A stretch of DNA of 64,000 nucleotides from Pseudanabaena sp. ABRG5-3 (GTDB taxonomy: Bacteria > Cyanobacteriota > Cyanobacteriia > Pseudanabaenales > Pseudanabaenaceae): positions 434,001 through 498,000 of the forward strand of contig NZ_AP017560.1 in assembly GCF_003967015.1 (NCBI RefSeq), in the 5' to 3' direction. The stretch's first letter is position 1, and each line of letters opens with the position of its first letter. Shown here in pieces: positions 10,701-20,254 of the stretch. The position numbers were made by a program, and so were the translations under genes. A model generated the notes under the pieces. It was not told the origin of the DNA. It worked only from the letters and a program-made list of their open reading frames with translations, and searched no databases.

Positions 10701-12391
10701 AAGGCGGTCAACTCCCTGGCAAGAAAGTCTATCCTTGGATTGCCAAGGTCCGTCACTCCACCCCCGGAGTCGGCTTGATTTCGCCACCTCCCCACCATGA
10801 CATCTACTCCATCGAAGACCTCGCTGAGTTGATTCACGATCTCAAGAATGCCAACCGAGCCGCCCGTATCAGCGTCAAGCTGGTTTCAGAAGTCGGTGTC
10901 GGCACGATCGCCGCAGGGGTTTCTAAAGCCCACGCCGATGTGGTTCTCATCTCTGGCTACGATGGCGGTACTGGCGCATCCCCCCAAACTTCCATCAAAC
11001 ACGCTGGCTTACCTTGGGAACTTGGACTTGCGGAAACTCACCAAACCCTCGTTCTCAACAACCTCCGTAGCCGCATCGTTGTGGAAACCGATGGACAGAT
11101 GAAAACAGGGCGTGATGTGGTGATTGCGGCGTTACTTGGTGCAGAAGAGTTCGGATTTGCCACGGCTCCTCTCGTCACCCTTGGTTGCATCATGATGCGT
11201 GTCTGCCATCTCAACACCTGTCCTGTCGGAGTCGCCACCCAAGATCCCCAACTGCGTGAGAAGTTCACAGGCGATCCCGCCCACACTGTCAACTTCATGA
11301 CCTTCATCGCTCAAGAAGTCCGCGAACTGATGGCACAGTTAGGCTTCCGCACCCTCGATGAAATGGTCGGTCGTACCGATGTCCTCGAAGCGAAGCAAGC
11401 GGTCGAACATTGGAAAGCCAAAGGCTTAGACTTCTCGAAGATTCTCTATCAGCCCGAAGTTGGTGAAGATGTCGGTCGCTATGCTCAAATTCCACAGGAT
11501 CACGGTTTAGATAAATCCCTCGATATGACTGTGTTATTGGATCTTTGTCAAGCTGCGATCGTTGATGGCGAACCCGTCCATGCCACAGTTCCCATCAAAA
11601 ATATCAATCGCGCTGTCGGAACCATCCTCGGCAACGAAATCACCAAGCGCCATTGGGAAGGATTACCCGATGATACTGTCCATCTCCATTTCCAAGGTAC
11701 GGCTGGTCAAAGCTTCGGAGCCTTCGTTCCATCTGGTGTCACCCTTGAACTGGAAGGCGATACCAACGACTACCTTGGTAAAGGACTTAGCGGCGGTAAG
11801 ATCATTCTCTATCCCCACAAAGCTTCTACCTTTGTCGCTGAAGAGAACATCATCGCAGGTAACGTCGCTCTCTACGGCGCAACCAGTGGCGAAGTCTACA
11901 TTCGCGGCATCGCAGGTGAACGCTTTGCGGTGCGGAACTCTGGCGTAAATGCCGTAGTCGAAGGCATCGGCGATCATGGTTGCGAATATATGACTGGCGG
12001 TAAAGTGGTCGTTCTTGGTTTAACAGGACGGAACTTCGCCGCAGGTATGAGTGGCGGTGTTGCCTATATTCTCGATGAGTCAGGTGATTTTGCAACCCGT
12101 TGCAATACTTCGATGGTCGGCTTAGAAAAACTCGAAGATCCCGAAGAAATCAAGGATCTGAAGCAGTTGATTCAGCAACACGTTGACTATACGGAGAGCG
12201 CTAAGGGTGCGAAAGTTCTCGCTGATTGGAATGCGAGTGTTCCTAAATTCGTGAAGGTAATGCCCAAGGATTACAAACGGGTATTGCAAGCGATTAAGGA
12301 AGCTCTAGAAGATGGTTTGAGTGGTGATGATGCCCTCAACGCCGCCTTTGAAGCCAATTCCCGCGATGTCGCCCGTATTGGTGGCAGCTAA
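7799..12391 (+). CDS. gltB: Glutamate synthase, large subunit / ferredoxin-dependent GOGAT
   Basis: About 1530 residues. It converts glutamine plus 2-oxoglutarate to two glutamates, the second step of nitrogen assimilation. Domains: class II glutaminase at the N-terminus with the catalytic cysteine in EHDACGVGF after a short propeptide; central domain; FMN/2-oxoglutarate synthase domain with [13 protein letters not shown] and the iron-sulfur cysteines in [16 protein letters not shown]-terminal beta-helix (GXGXG). The open frame reaches a TTG at 7790, but ATG 7799 or 7802 is a better start. No gltD neighbour is present. Both ferredoxin-dependent (glsF) and NADPH-type (gltB) large subunits have this length and architecture, so the electron donor is not certain. 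Confidence 0.95.
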   Translation: MMNSNALPVKQGLYDPQFEHDACGVGFIVHKSGQKSHAIVEQGLTILENLEHRGACGCETNTGDGAGILMQIPHKFLVKVAAAENITLPEAGHYGVGMVYASPDAEARKKGRQIFEKLVEAEGLKVLGWRDVPTDNSSLGATAQSSEPFMQQVFIARSPDLADDLAFDRKLFVLRKLAHTAIRASNIDAYWYPASLSCRTIVYKGMLMTAQVGTYYAHDLHDPDMESALALVHSRFSTNTFPSWERSHPYRYIAHNGEINTLRGNTNWMIARQSMFESDLFGDDISKIKPVINIEGSDSTIFDNALELLVLAGRSLPHAMMMMIPEPWTAHESMSDEKKAFYEYHSCLMEPWDGPASIAFTDGTMIGAVLDRNGLRPSRYYVTKDDLVIFASEAGVLEIEPERIESKGRLQPGRMFLVNMQEGRIVADEEIKHQIATEHPYREWINQHMVEIASLKDGVASEPEATPLTQKQMAFGYSFEDLRLLLTPMARDGVEAVGAMGNDAPLAVLSNRPKLLYDYFQQLFAQVTNPPIDSIREEIITSAETTIGAERNLLKPEPESCHLIELKTPILGDAEFAKLKHINEGGFQSITLSTLFNPKSGVSGLESAIAEICAKADQAIADGVNILILSDRGVNPDNAPIPALLAVSGLHHHLIRTGTRTRVGLVLESGEPREVHHFALLIGYGCGAINPYLAFESINDMINQGLLVNVDYKTAVKNYIKSATKGVTKVASKIGISTIQSYRGAQIFEAVGLNQDVIKKYFTWTASRIEGANLEVIAKEAIARHTHAFPDRPASGNTLDVGGEYQWRKEGEAHLFSPETIHALQKAVREGNYDQFKKYSSLVNEQNQQHFTLRGLLDFKSRESIPIEEVEPIEAILRRFKTGAMSYGSISKEAHEALAIAMNRIGGKSNTGEGGEDPDRYTWTNEQGDSKNSAIKQVASGRFGVTSLYLSQAKEIQIKMAQGAKPGEGGQLPGKKVYPWIAKVRHSTPGVGLISPPPHHDIYSIEDLAELIHDLKNANRAARISVKLVSEVGVGTIAAGVSKAHADVVLISGYDGGTGASPQTSIKHAGLPWELGLAETHQTLVLNNLRSRIVVETDGQMKTGRDVVIAALLGAEEFGFATAPLVTLGCIMMRVCHLNTCPVGVATQDPQLREKFTGDPAHTVNFMTFIAQEVRELMAQLGFRTLDEMVGRTDVLEAKQAVEHWKAKGLDFSKILYQPEVGEDVGRYAQIPQDHGLDKSLDMTVLLDLCQAAIVDGEPVHATVPIKNINRAVGTILGNEITKRHWEGLPDDTVHLHFQGTAGQSFGAFVPSGVTLELEGDTNDYLGKGLSGGKIILYPHKASTFVAEENIIAGNVALYGATSGEVYIRGIAGERFAVRNSGVNAVVEGIGDHGCEYMTGGKVVVLGLTGRNFAAGMSGGVAYILDESGDFATRCNTSMVGLEKLEDPEEIKDLKQLIQQHVDYTESAKGAKVLADWNASVPKFVKVMPKDYKRVLQAIKEALEDGLSGDDALNAAFEANSRDVARIGGS

Positions 12392-12401
12392 ATAACAAGA
12401 G

Positions 12402-12426
12402 ACAAGGGGCTTAAGCCCCTTGTTTT
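12402..12426 (+). terminator. Terminator after glutamate synthase gene
   Basis: A perfect 22-base palindrome (12402-12423, arms ACAAGGGGC around TTAA) starts 10 bases after the gltB stop and runs straight into TTTT, the layout of a rho-independent terminator. A nearly identical palindrome follows 25 bases later. Confidence 0.75.
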
Positions 12427-12447
12427 TCAGTCACGCCATATAGCAAT

Positions 12448-12473
12448 AGACAAGGGGCTTAAGCCCCTTGTCT
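12448..12473. repeat. Second copy of the gltB-terminator palindrome
   Basis: A perfect 26-base palindrome repeating the preceding terminator stem, without the T-run. The two are separated by a unique 24-base spacer. Between here and the next gene at 12726 (about 250 bases) I see only AT-rich sequence, presumably the promoter of the following kinase gene; no convincing operator was recognised. Confidence 0.65.
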
Positions 12474-12725
12474 CTCGATCTCGCCATACCAGACTTCCCA
12501 TGACATCCATTTACACACTTCACTTGACACTTTTAATATTCTCCTGACTTTCGCAGATCCAAATTCTAGTAGAATCAGAAAATTTCCAAGTCCCCCAGAA
12601 TTAGGGAGTTGAGGGGATTAGATACGTAGACAATCTCAAAGAAGAGATTTAAGAATGTAACAAAGTTTTAGAACAAGTTCTGAGATTTAGATGTTAGGCT
12701 CAAAATATCATAATCAATAAAAATA

Positions 12726-15700
12726 ATGATTTCTGAGCCAGCCTCGAATTCCGATGAAACTGATTTCTCCGATTTATCATTAGCTTCTGAACAAGATCGG
12801 CAAGAATCTTTCGTGATTGTGGGAATTGGCGCATCAGCAGGAGGATTAGACGCATTTACCCAAATACTGCAAAATCTGCCAACTGATACGGGAATGGGAT
12901 TTGTGCTAATTCAACATTTAGCACCGCAGTATGACAGCCAATTAAGCGAGATTTTGCAACGTGCCACAGAGATGCCTGTGCATGAAGCCCGTGAAGGAAT
13001 GCGGATTGAACCTAACTCGGTGTATGTGATTCCGCCTAATACTTTGATGACTTTGGTGCAGGGAGTATTAAAGTTGGAACCTCGGCAGCGCGTGCGGGGC
13101 AAATATATGGCAATCGATGCTTTTTTTAGTTCTTTGGCAGCAGACTGTGGCAATCTCGCGATCGCAGTTGTACTATCAGGTAGTAACGAAGATGGCACAG
13201 CAGGTTTGGGAGTAATTAAGTCTGTTGGGGGAATTACCTTTGCTCAAGATCTTGTCTCTGCCGAATTCCCGACGATGCCGATGATTGCGATCGCTTCAGG
13301 TTATGTGGATTTTGTCCTATCGCCTGCGGAGATCGTGACTGAACTGCTCAGTATCAGCCAAAGTAAAAGTGAAATAAAAAATATGGCGATCGATGATGAG
13401 AATAATTCTGATGAATATGATGATGAAGTTGCATCAATTTTTGCGAAGAGTCAAGAAGCTCTCACCCAAATATTTTCGCTATTGCATGATGCGATGGGCG
13501 TAGACTTTAGCCAGTACAAACAAGGCACGGTCAAACGGAGAATTTCGCGACGCATGGGCTTGCTGAATATCCAGAAACTTGATGAATATGCCCAATATTT
13601 GCAAGCGTATCCCCACGAAGTTGAGAGACTGTACCACGATATTTTAATTAATGTGACCAGCTTTTTTCGCGATCCAGAATCCTTTATTGCTTTCCAGCAA
13701 TTAGTATTTCCTACAATTTGTCAAAACAAAACCCCTGATCTACCAATTCGCATTTGGGTGGTGGGTTGCTCAACGGGGGAAGAAGCCTATTCCATTGCCA
13801 TCTGTTTACTGGAATTTTTTGACGATTTCCTTGTGAGACATCCAATTCAAATTTTTGCGACGGATATTAGCGAAATAGCGATCGAGAAAGCGCGTCAGGG
13901 GATTTATAGTCAAAATCTACTAACCGATGTCTCCCCAGAGCGACTAAGACGCTTTTTTACACCCGTGCAGGGAGGATATCAAATTAGTAAATCTGTCAGA
14001 GAACTATGCGTATTTGCTCGACAGAATTTGACTAGCGATCCGCCCTTTTCGCGGTTGGACTTGATCAGTTGTCGGAATATGCTGATTTATTTGGAACCAT
14101 CCTTGCAAAAGAAGATCATGCCGATCTTTCACTATGCACTCAATCCCGATGGTTTTTTGATATTAGGAAGTTCTGAGGGAATTGGGAATGCTACGGATTT
14201 GTTTGAAATTACCAACAAAAAATATCGCATTTATCAGCGTAAACTCACACCGCCTCGGATGAATTTTAACTTTGGGAAAAGTACTTATGTAGCCGATGCC
14301 AGTAGTCTGGAGAAGAGTGCAGACTTAGTTGAGGATATCAATTTGGAACAGATCGCGGATCAAGTAGTTTTGAATCGCTATGCCCCTGTCGGTGTGACAG
14401 TTGACTCCAATCTAGAAATCTTGAAATTTCGGGGACAGACTAGCCCCTTTCTCGAACCTGCTCCTGGAAAAGCCAGTTTAAATTTATTAAAAATGGCGCG
14501 TTCGGAATTAAAGCTAGAGTTGCGATCGCTGATTCATAGTGCCAAGCATCAGGATATTCCCGTTTGTAAAGATGGCATTGAGATACAGCAAGATCTACTG
14601 GTGAAGATCGATGTGGTTCCCCTTCGCATTAATAGCGATCGCTTTTTTTTAGTGCTATTTGAGAGTCGTCCGAATCCATCTATGTCCACAAACTTAGCGA
14701 TTAGGACTCTATCAAAGTCTCGTAAATTACGCCAGATAGAAGCAGAACGTGAAGTCATTCGCCTCACCTATGAGTTAGAAAATACTAAAGAATATTTGCG
14801 ATCAATCATTGAGTCACAAGAAACCATCAATCAAGATCTGAAGGTAGCTGGCGAAGAATTTTTATCTAGTAATGAGGAGTTACAAAGCGCCAATGAAGAA
14901 CTAGAAACTGCAAAGGAAGAAATTCAAGCGACAAATGAGGAACTAAGCACGATCAATGATGAGTTACGCAATCGCAACATTCAATTACATACTGTCAATA
15001 ATGATTTGCAAAATCTGCTCAGTAGTGTGAATATTCCGATTTTGATGCTGTCAGGTGATTTACGAATTAGACGGTTTACTCCGATGGCCGAGCAGCTATT
15101 TAACCTGATCGCCAGTGATGTGGGACGACCTTTTAGCGATATTCAAACCAATATTGAGGTTCCACATCTCATCAATCTAATGACATCGGTAATTGACACT
15201 CTGATTCCCTATGAGCAGGATGTCCAAGATCGCACAGGACATTGGCATAGTCTGCGAATTCGCCCCTACCGCACTACAGACGATCGCATTGATGGTGTTG
15301 TGATTAGTTTGATTGATATTGATTTGCTCAAACGGAATGCGATCGCCTTAGAATCCGCCCGCAACTATGCCAATGCGATCGTAGAGACTTTGCGCCAGAC
15401 CCTGATCGTGCTTAACTTTGAGCTGCAAGTAATTACGGCGAACCGCGCCTTTTATGAAACCTTCCAAATGACTGCGGCTCAGGTCGAGAGGCAATCAATT
15501 TTCGAGCTAGGACGGGGAGATTGGGATATGCCCAAAATGCGATCGCTCCTTAATGAGACGTTGTTGATGGATATTTCAGTGCATGATTATGAAATTACCC
15601 AAAAATTTTCGCAATTGGGAACGCGCACAATGTTACTCAATGCCTGTCAGATTGAGCAGAGTGATATTGGCAAAATGATTTTAATTGCGATCGAAGATAT

Positions 15701-16505
15701 TACTGAACGAAAACTCCAAAAGCAACAACTGATTGCCCAAAATCAAGAATTATCGGAAGCAATTATCGCTTCTGAGGCAGCTAGTCGAGCGAAGAGCAAA
15801 TTTCTCAGTAGCATGAGTCATGAGTTACGCACTCCTCTCAATGCAATCATGGGCTTTACGCAACTTCTACAACTTAATGGAGAGTTAGATCAAGAAACAC
15901 AGGAATTTGCAACCATGATTTATCAATCTAGCCAACATCTGCTGTTCTTGATTCAAGATCTGCTCGATATTGCCAAAATTGAAGCCGATAAAATGGAGAT
16001 TCAGCCAAGTGCGTTATCTTTCGAGAATTTTTTGCAAATAACAGTGGATATGGTTTCTCACAAATCCATTGATAAAAATCTGACCTTGACAACTCAGTTT
16101 GCCCCCGATCTTCCTAAAGATATCTATGCGGACGAACATCGTTTAAGACAAGTTCTGTTAAATTTATTGGGTAATGCCATCAAGTTTACCTCTGCTGGTG
16201 AGATCATCTTTGCTGTGAGCAAGGTGCAATCAACGGAGCATGAATCAGGAAACCTCCGTGATTTGATTAGGTTTGCAATTACAGATACGGGAATAGGGAT
16301 TGCAGATTCTGATCTGGGCAGAATATTTTGGTCATTTGAGCAGGCGGGTGAAGAAATGATGAAAAGCCAAGGTACAGGTTTAGGTTTAGCGATTAGCCAA
16401 AATCTTGTCCAAAAAATGGGCGGTGAAATTACGGTTCAGAGTAAGCTCGGTAAGGGTAGTACTTTTAGCTTTGAACTAGACTTAACAGAACTTCCCGCAT
16501 CCTAA
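12726..16505 (+). CDS. CheB-CheR-PAS-histidine kinase fusion protein
   Basis: A 1259-residue soluble signalling protein. Residues 28-215 are a CheB methylesterase domain (GASAGG serine, IQHL histidine, GSNEDG aspartate). About 245-505 is a CheR methyltransferase domain (VVGCSTGEEAYS SAM site, FATDIS, ISCRN). A long glutamate-rich coiled coil (about 675-760) precedes PAS-like domains (about 760-990), then HisKA (SHELRTPLNAIMGF, phosphorylated His) and HATPase (NAIKFT, DTGIGI, GTGLGL). No receiver domain is present, so its response regulator is elsewhere. The CheB domain also lacks its usual N-terminal receiver. Its TAA stop lies in the left arm of the hairpin at 16501-16543. Confidence 0.93.
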   Translation: MISEPASNSDETDFSDLSLASEQDRQESFVIVGIGASAGGLDAFTQILQNLPTDTGMGFVLIQHLAPQYDSQLSEILQRATEMPVHEAREGMRIEPNSVYVIPPNTLMTLVQGVLKLEPRQRVRGKYMAIDAFFSSLAADCGNLAIAVVLSGSNEDGTAGLGVIKSVGGITFAQDLVSAEFPTMPMIAIASGYVDFVLSPAEIVTELLSISQSKSEIKNMAIDDENNSDEYDDEVASIFAKSQEALTQIFSLLHDAMGVDFSQYKQGTVKRRISRRMGLLNIQKLDEYAQYLQAYPHEVERLYHDILINVTSFFRDPESFIAFQQLVFPTICQNKTPDLPIRIWVVGCSTGEEAYSIAICLLEFFDDFLVRHPIQIFATDISEIAIEKARQGIYSQNLLTDVSPERLRRFFTPVQGGYQISKSVRELCVFARQNLTSDPPFSRLDLISCRNMLIYLEPSLQKKIMPIFHYALNPDGFLILGSSEGIGNATDLFEITNKKYRIYQRKLTPPRMNFNFGKSTYVADASSLEKSADLVEDINLEQIADQVVLNRYAPVGVTVDSNLEILKFRGQTSPFLEPAPGKASLNLLKMARSELKLELRSLIHSAKHQDIPVCKDGIEIQQDLLVKIDVVPLRINSDRFFLVLFESRPNPSMSTNLAIRTLSKSRKLRQIEAEREVIRLTYELENTKEYLRSIIESQETINQDLKVAGEEFLSSNEELQSANEELETAKEEIQATNEELSTINDELRNRNIQLHTVNNDLQNLLSSVNIPILMLSGDLRIRRFTPMAEQLFNLIASDVGRPFSDIQTNIEVPHLINLMTSVIDTLIPYEQDVQDRTGHWHSLRIRPYRTTDDRIDGVVISLIDIDLLKRNAIALESARNYANAIVETLRQTLIVLNFELQVITANRAFYETFQMTAAQVERQSIFELGRGDWDMPKMRSLLNETLLMDISVHDYEITQKFSQLGTRTMLLNACQIEQSDIGKMILIAIEDITERKLQKQQLIAQNQELSEAIIASEAASRAKSKFLSSMSHELRTPLNAIMGFTQLLQLNGELDQETQEFATMIYQSSQHLLFLIQDLLDIAKIEADKMEIQPSALSFENFLQITVDMVSHKSIDKNLTLTTQFAPDLPKDIYADEHRLRQVLLNLLGNAIKFTSAGEIIFAVSKVQSTEHESGNLRDLIRFAITDTGIGIADSDLGRIFWSFEQAGEEMMKSQGTGLGLAISQNLVQKMGGEITVQSKLGKGSTFSFELDLTELPAS

Positions 16506-16543
16506 TGTTGTAACACCCTCGTAGCGGGCGTTACAACATTAGG
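16501..16543. repeat. Hairpin shared by two convergent gene ends
   Basis: Exact 14-base arms (16501-16514, 16530-16543) with a short CCC/GGG pairing inside the loop. Each arm carries CCTAA, so the same palindrome supplies the terminal TCC-TAA codons of both converging genes. It may also terminate transcription from either side. Confidence 0.75.
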
Positions 16544-18455
16544 ACTTGAGCATAACTGCAAGCCGAAAGCCTGTAGTGCGATCGCCTTGATTTGCCACAT
16601 TGCGATAACGTTTGGCAGAGCGACAATAATGGGCAGGATCGCGCCATGAACCACCACGTACTACCCGACAACTGCGATCGCCGCCCTGTGTCCATGCCTT
16701 ACCATCCTTGGGCAGCAGATCATAATCATCGTGCCAAGTATCCTCGCACCATTCCCAAACATTGCCGTGCATATCATGGAGACCGAAGGCATTTGCAGGA
16801 TAGCTACCGACTTCTGTCGTGGTGGAATTAGTAATTCCTTGAGGAGCATATTGATAGGGAATAGCTCCATTATAAGTAGCGAGATTGGCGGCGATCGTCT
16901 CACCAAAACAAAAAGGGGTAATTGTTCCTGCACGACAGGCATATTCCCATTCCGATTCACTAGGTAGACGATAGGGCTTACCTGTATGCTCAACTAATTT
17001 TTGGCAAAAGATCTGCACATCGTCCCATGACACGCTCTCTACAGGGCGATTAACATTCCCAATAAAAATTGCAGGATTATTATCCATTAATACTTTCCAT
17101 TGCCTTTGGGTAATTTGAAAGCGCGACATAAAGAAAGATGGAATATTAATCACATGTCTTGGGCTTTCTTCCTTATTACGGTCGCTTTCACTAACTGGTG
17201 AACCAATTTGGAATTTGCCTGCGGGGATAAATACCATTTCTAAACCAATTGGTTTACCTTGAATATTTCCTAAGGTTTCAAAATAGGAATATCCAATTTT
17301 TTGTTTGGTAATAATCTGTAATTGTGCTGAATAAAGTTTCGCAATGCCAAGATGCTTAACCAAACTACCAACTTGGTTCCTAGTGGGATTTATCGTCACT
17401 GTTGCGGTCTCAAAGGAAAATTGTGATAGTTGTGGGGCGATCGCAGGAATGAGGGGCTTAGGTGCAGTAACTGGGGTGATCTTGGTTTTAGCGATCGCTC
17501 TTTGACTATTCTGTCTCGCAAATTGCGGCACATAGGCTTGGTGGCTAGGGGAGTTCACATTTTTTAGATCATTTAAAACCCCTTGAGCCGTCTGATAGCG
17601 TTGACTAGGAGCCGATAAAATCATGCGATCGAGAATTTCCCCTAAAACAGGGTTCACGGAATTATCTCCTAAAAAATCACGCCAGATCCAATTCCCATCC
17701 ATATCCATCAAATCAAAGGGCGAAACATTGGTAAGCAGATGAATACAGGTCACACCCAGACTATAGATATCACTAGCAAAGATCGCCTTGCCGCGCACTT
17801 GCTCTGGCGAAACATAAACGGCGCTACCAATCCTTGTACCTGTTTGCATCATGGCAGATGAGGAGACATACTTGGCTGCACCAAAATCAACTAATACATG
17901 ATTTCCTGCCACTACCGAGTCAGAGTTACTAGGAAATCGGCGACGGATAATATTTTCGGGCTTGATGTCACGATGGATCACATTGCGATCGTGAATAAAT
18001 TGCAGAATTGGCAATAAATCCGTCAGCAACATCCGAATTTTGGCTTCACTAAAAGCTCCCTGATCCTGCAACTCCTTTAATAAATCCTGTCCATCGATAA
18101 ATTCTTGAATTAAATATTGCCTACCGTCATGCTCCAAATGGGCAAACAGCGTTGGTATTTGCGGATGCTTGCCCAGATCGTCTAAACGAATTGCTTCTTG
18201 ATGAAAGAGTTCTGCTGCTTTAACCGCACTATCAAGATCCGCAGGAAAAAACTGCTTAATTACGCAAGTAGGACAGGAAGGGAGTGCCTCATCAATGCCG
18301 ATAAATGTTCTACCAAATCCACCTTGTCCAAGGATTCGCAACGCCCGATAGCGATCGCCTATTTTGAGATTAGAGCCACATTGCTGACAGAAGCTTAATC
18401 TTGGCGATCGTTCTGGATTTTGGTAGTTGCAATTAGGGTTGAGGCATTGGCTCAT
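16539..18455 (-). CDS. Ser/Thr protein kinase fused to a formylglycine-generating-enzyme-like domain
   Basis: 638 residues. An N-terminal zinc ribbon (C-x4-C and C-x2-C within residues 4-26) leads into a Hanks-type kinase (about 32-300): GQGGFG P-loop, catalytic HRDIKPEN and VDFGAAK. After a linker of about 90 residues comes an SUMF1/FGE-sulfatase domain (about 400-636) with IPAGKFQIGS, RLPSESEWEYACRAG, HGNVWEWCED and RVVRGGSW. In cyanobacteria this kinase-FGE combination is common, and most such FGE domains are thought to be binding or maturase-like modules rather than proven formylglycine enzymes. No sulfatase gene is nearby. It should phosphorylate Ser/Thr in the cytoplasm; substrates are unknown. 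Confidence 0.92.
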   Translation of the reverse strand: MSQCLNPNCNYQNPERSPRLSFCQQCGSNLKIGDRYRALRILGQGGFGRTFIGIDEALPSCPTCVIKQFFPADLDSAVKAAELFHQEAIRLDDLGKHPQIPTLFAHLEHDGRQYLIQEFIDGQDLLKELQDQGAFSEAKIRMLLTDLLPILQFIHDRNVIHRDIKPENIIRRRFPSNSDSVVAGNHVLVDFGAAKYVSSSAMMQTGTRIGSAVYVSPEQVRGKAIFASDIYSLGVTCIHLLTNVSPFDLMDMDGNWIWRDFLGDNSVNPVLGEILDRMILSAPSQRYQTAQGVLNDLKNVNSPSHQAYVPQFARQNSQRAIAKTKITPVTAPKPLIPAIAPQLSQFSFETATVTINPTRNQVGSLVKHLGIAKLYSAQLQIITKQKIGYSYFETLGNIQGKPIGLEMVFIPAGKFQIGSPVSESDRNKEESPRHVINIPSFFMSRFQITQRQWKVLMDNNPAIFIGNVNRPVESVSWDDVQIFCQKLVEHTGKPYRLPSESEWEYACRAGTITPFCFGETIAANLATYNGAIPYQYAPQGITNSTTTEVGSYPANAFGLHDMHGNVWEWCEDTWHDDYDLLPKDGKAWTQGGDRSCRVVRGGSWRDPAHYCRSAKRYRNVANQGDRTTGFRLAVMLKS

Positions 18456-18525
18456 AAATGTTTCTAGACAGCTATATCAAAAAAATGGTCTAGCCATTTT
18501 CTAGGATTGGATCTTAGGATTGGAT

Positions 18526-19323
18526 CTATTGATTTGGAATCGCATCCATTTTGGCAAAGCCAATTACCTGCATCTTTCCCTCTGTAACTTCCAATTTGAG
18601 AACTCGTGCAGTGATACCCTTGCTTTCCAATTGACGCAGATCAAGAACGCTATTCAGACCCTTTGCAAAGGCATTCGCAATCTTTTCAGGTACAGGAGTC
18701 CCCTCTAATTCGATTTTAGGATTAATGATTTGTAATCTAGTACCACCGATGGTTTTGAGTTCGGCATTGATGGATACATTGAGTGCTGATGGCTTCGGTT
18801 TCGCGGCTGTCGGTTGGGCCTGTAGAGTTGCTGCTAAACGAACGCGATCTCCCTCCAAAAAGGTTACTTCAGGATTTAACAAGTCCAAAATTTCAGGATT
18901 TTTGTTTGTACCTGTGATATCAATACTAAGACTTTTAAAGGAAGATTGGACTTTAGGTGATCGCAGGGCGGTATTGATATCTTCAGAACGCATCACTACG
19001 CGCACAGCCGCTTGTAAGGGACGACGTAAAACAATCTTTCCCGATTGCACACTGTTAGGATCAATGCTAATCGGATCAGTTTCTAGATCGATCTGATCAA
19101 TGCGGAGGAATTCTAAAACATATACTCCCCGCCCAGCTACCCGAACGCGATCGACATTACCCAACAAGACCTGATAGTTAGGAGCATTGTCAACACGCAC
19201 TTCTAAAACATCTGCCCGTACAATCTGACCACGCAAAAAATCCGTTGCGACGCGATCGATCGCAATGCCCGGAGCGCCTGCAATACCTAGAACTGTCGTG
19301 AGTAACCCAGCAAATAATTCCAT
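18526..19323 (-). CDS. DUF2993 (LmeA-like) lipid-binding family protein
   Basis: I place the start at ATG 19321-19323, giving 265 residues; the open frame extends 43 codons further upstream, but that stretch has unlike composition. The protein begins with a short hydrophobic segment (LLTTVLGIAGAPGIAIDRV) and continues with alternating strands and phrases such as VRADVLEVRVDN and KIELEGTPVPEKIANAF, as in DUF2993. The family includes mycobacterial LmeA, a periplasmic phosphoinositide-binding protein of lipomannan maturation, and is widespread in cyanobacteria without a settled role. It lies upstream of the Ser/Thr kinase gene on the same strand with a 70-base gap. Confidence 0.75.
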   Translation of the reverse strand: MELFAGLLTTVLGIAGAPGIAIDRVATDFLRGQIVRADVLEVRVDNAPNYQVLLGNVDRVRVAGRGVYVLEFLRIDQIDLETDPISIDPNSVQSGKIVLRRPLQAAVRVVMRSEDINTALRSPKVQSSFKSLSIDITGTNKNPEILDLLNPEVTFLEGDRVRLAATLQAQPTAAKPKPSALNVSINAELKTIGGTRLQIINPKIELEGTPVPEKIANAFAKGLNSVLDLRQLESKGITARVLKLEVTEGKMQVIGFAKMDAIPNQ

Positions 19324-19491
19324 AATATGCCGATGAGTATCTCTGTAATCATATCGCAAGTTGCAAGGGGCGTAGTGGTTTGGTAAATAGTAAAGTGCTG
19401 TAAGGGACTCACAGTAAAATAAAGTTTTCGTAGCAAAGTTTTGCCGCGCCACGACAAAACTAGTTCTTGATCAAATCGCAGAACCCTAATA

Positions 19492-19599
19492 TTTAAGTAG
19501 CTAGGCGCAATTAAATATAAAACCCTAAAAGCTGTGGCGCACGCTGCGCGTGCGCCACAGCTTTTAACTCTGGTTTTTAATTATGCGCAGCTACTTAAA
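19492..19599 (+). mobile_element. MITE-like palindromic element, copy A
   Basis: A 108-base element whose ends are inverted copies (TTTAAGTAGCT...). Its core (19526-19544 / 19548-19566) is a perfect 19-bp GC-rich stem with a TGC loop. Segments CAATTAAATATAAAACCC and AATTAAAAACCAGAG flank the core on opposite sides. The same pieces in the same order occur at 20148-20243 (inverted) and 53190-53293. It encodes no protein and fits a non-autonomous miniature transposable element. The rest of the 310-base gap (19324-19491, 19600-19634) shows nothing else recognisable. Confidence 0.75.
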
Positions 19600-19634
19600 G
19601 CAGTTAAAAAACATCCAATTCAGGAGTAGTGAAT

Positions 19635-20150
19635 ATGCAAATTCGGTTGGCAGTAGAGACGGATTTACCAGCAATTATTGAGATTTATAATGCGGCGATT
19701 CCCACCCGTCTTGCGACTGCCGACCTTGAACCAATTTCCGTTGAGAGTCGCCGTGCTTGGTTTCGATCGCATGGCGATCGCTATCCCGTCTGGGTAATGA
19801 CTATTGGTAGCCACGATATTCAAAGCGATCAAAATGAACAAATCATTGGCTGGCTAAGCTTGCAAATGTTTTATGGTCGTCCTGCCTATCACAAGACTGC
19901 CGAAGTCAGTATTTATATAGCGCCTAACTATCAAGGCAAAGGGATTGGCAAAAAATTGCTAGATCATGCGATCGCCAATTGCCCCAAGCTAAATATCTCT
20001 AAACTCGTAGGCTTTATCTTTGCCCATAATCCCGCTAGTTTGCAATTATTTACGAGCTTTGGCTTTGAGGAATGGGGCTTTTTACCCCAAATTGCCGAAT
20101 TAGATGGTAGAGAGCAAAGTTTAATTATTCTCGGTAAGATCATCAACTAG
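19635..20150 (+). CDS. GNAT-family N-acetyltransferase (phosphinothricin acetyltransferase-like)
   Basis: 171 residues from ATG 19635, favoured over the in-frame GTG at 19629 because AGGAG (19622-19626) is spaced correctly for the ATG. It shows the Pat/MnaT-type layout: IRLAVETDLPAIIEIYNAAI at the start, EVSIYIAPNYQGKGIGKKLLDHAI with the acetyl-CoA loop Q-G-K-G-I-G, and NPASLQLFTSFGFEEWG near the end. Members acetylate small amines such as methionine sulfoximine, phosphinothricin or amino acids; the real substrate is unknown. The TAG stop coincides with the first bases of MITE copy B. Confidence 0.88.
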   Translation: MQIRLAVETDLPAIIEIYNAAIPTRLATADLEPISVESRRAWFRSHGDRYPVWVMTIGSHDIQSDQNEQIIGWLSLQMFYGRPAYHKTAEVSIYIAPNYQGKGIGKKLLDHAIANCPKLNISKLVGFIFAHNPASLQLFTSFGFEEWGFLPQIAELDGREQSLIILGKIIN

Positions 20151-20243
20151 GTGGGCATAATTAAAAACCAGAGCCAAAACCTGTGGCGCACGCTGCGCGT
20201 GCGCCACAGGTTTTGGGGTTTTATATTTAATTGCGCCCACCTA
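20148..20243 (-). mobile_element. MITE-like palindromic element, copy B
   Basis: Same family as copy A, in reverse orientation. Terminal TAGGTGGGC/GCCCACCTA repeats (20148-20156, 20235-20243) enclose a perfect 20-bp core stem (20174-20193, 20197-20216) with a TGC loop. A further AAGCTACTTA end continues to 20261. Both flanking genes use stop codons within these ends: TAG at 20148-20150 (plus strand) and TAG at 20255-20257 (minus strand). Confidence 0.75.
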
Positions 20244-20254
20244 CTTATGCCAAG

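Noticed and set aside
19324-19452. The 43-codon N-terminal extension of the DUF2993 gene
   Set aside because: Unlike composition; ATG 19323 gives a sensible hydrophobic start.
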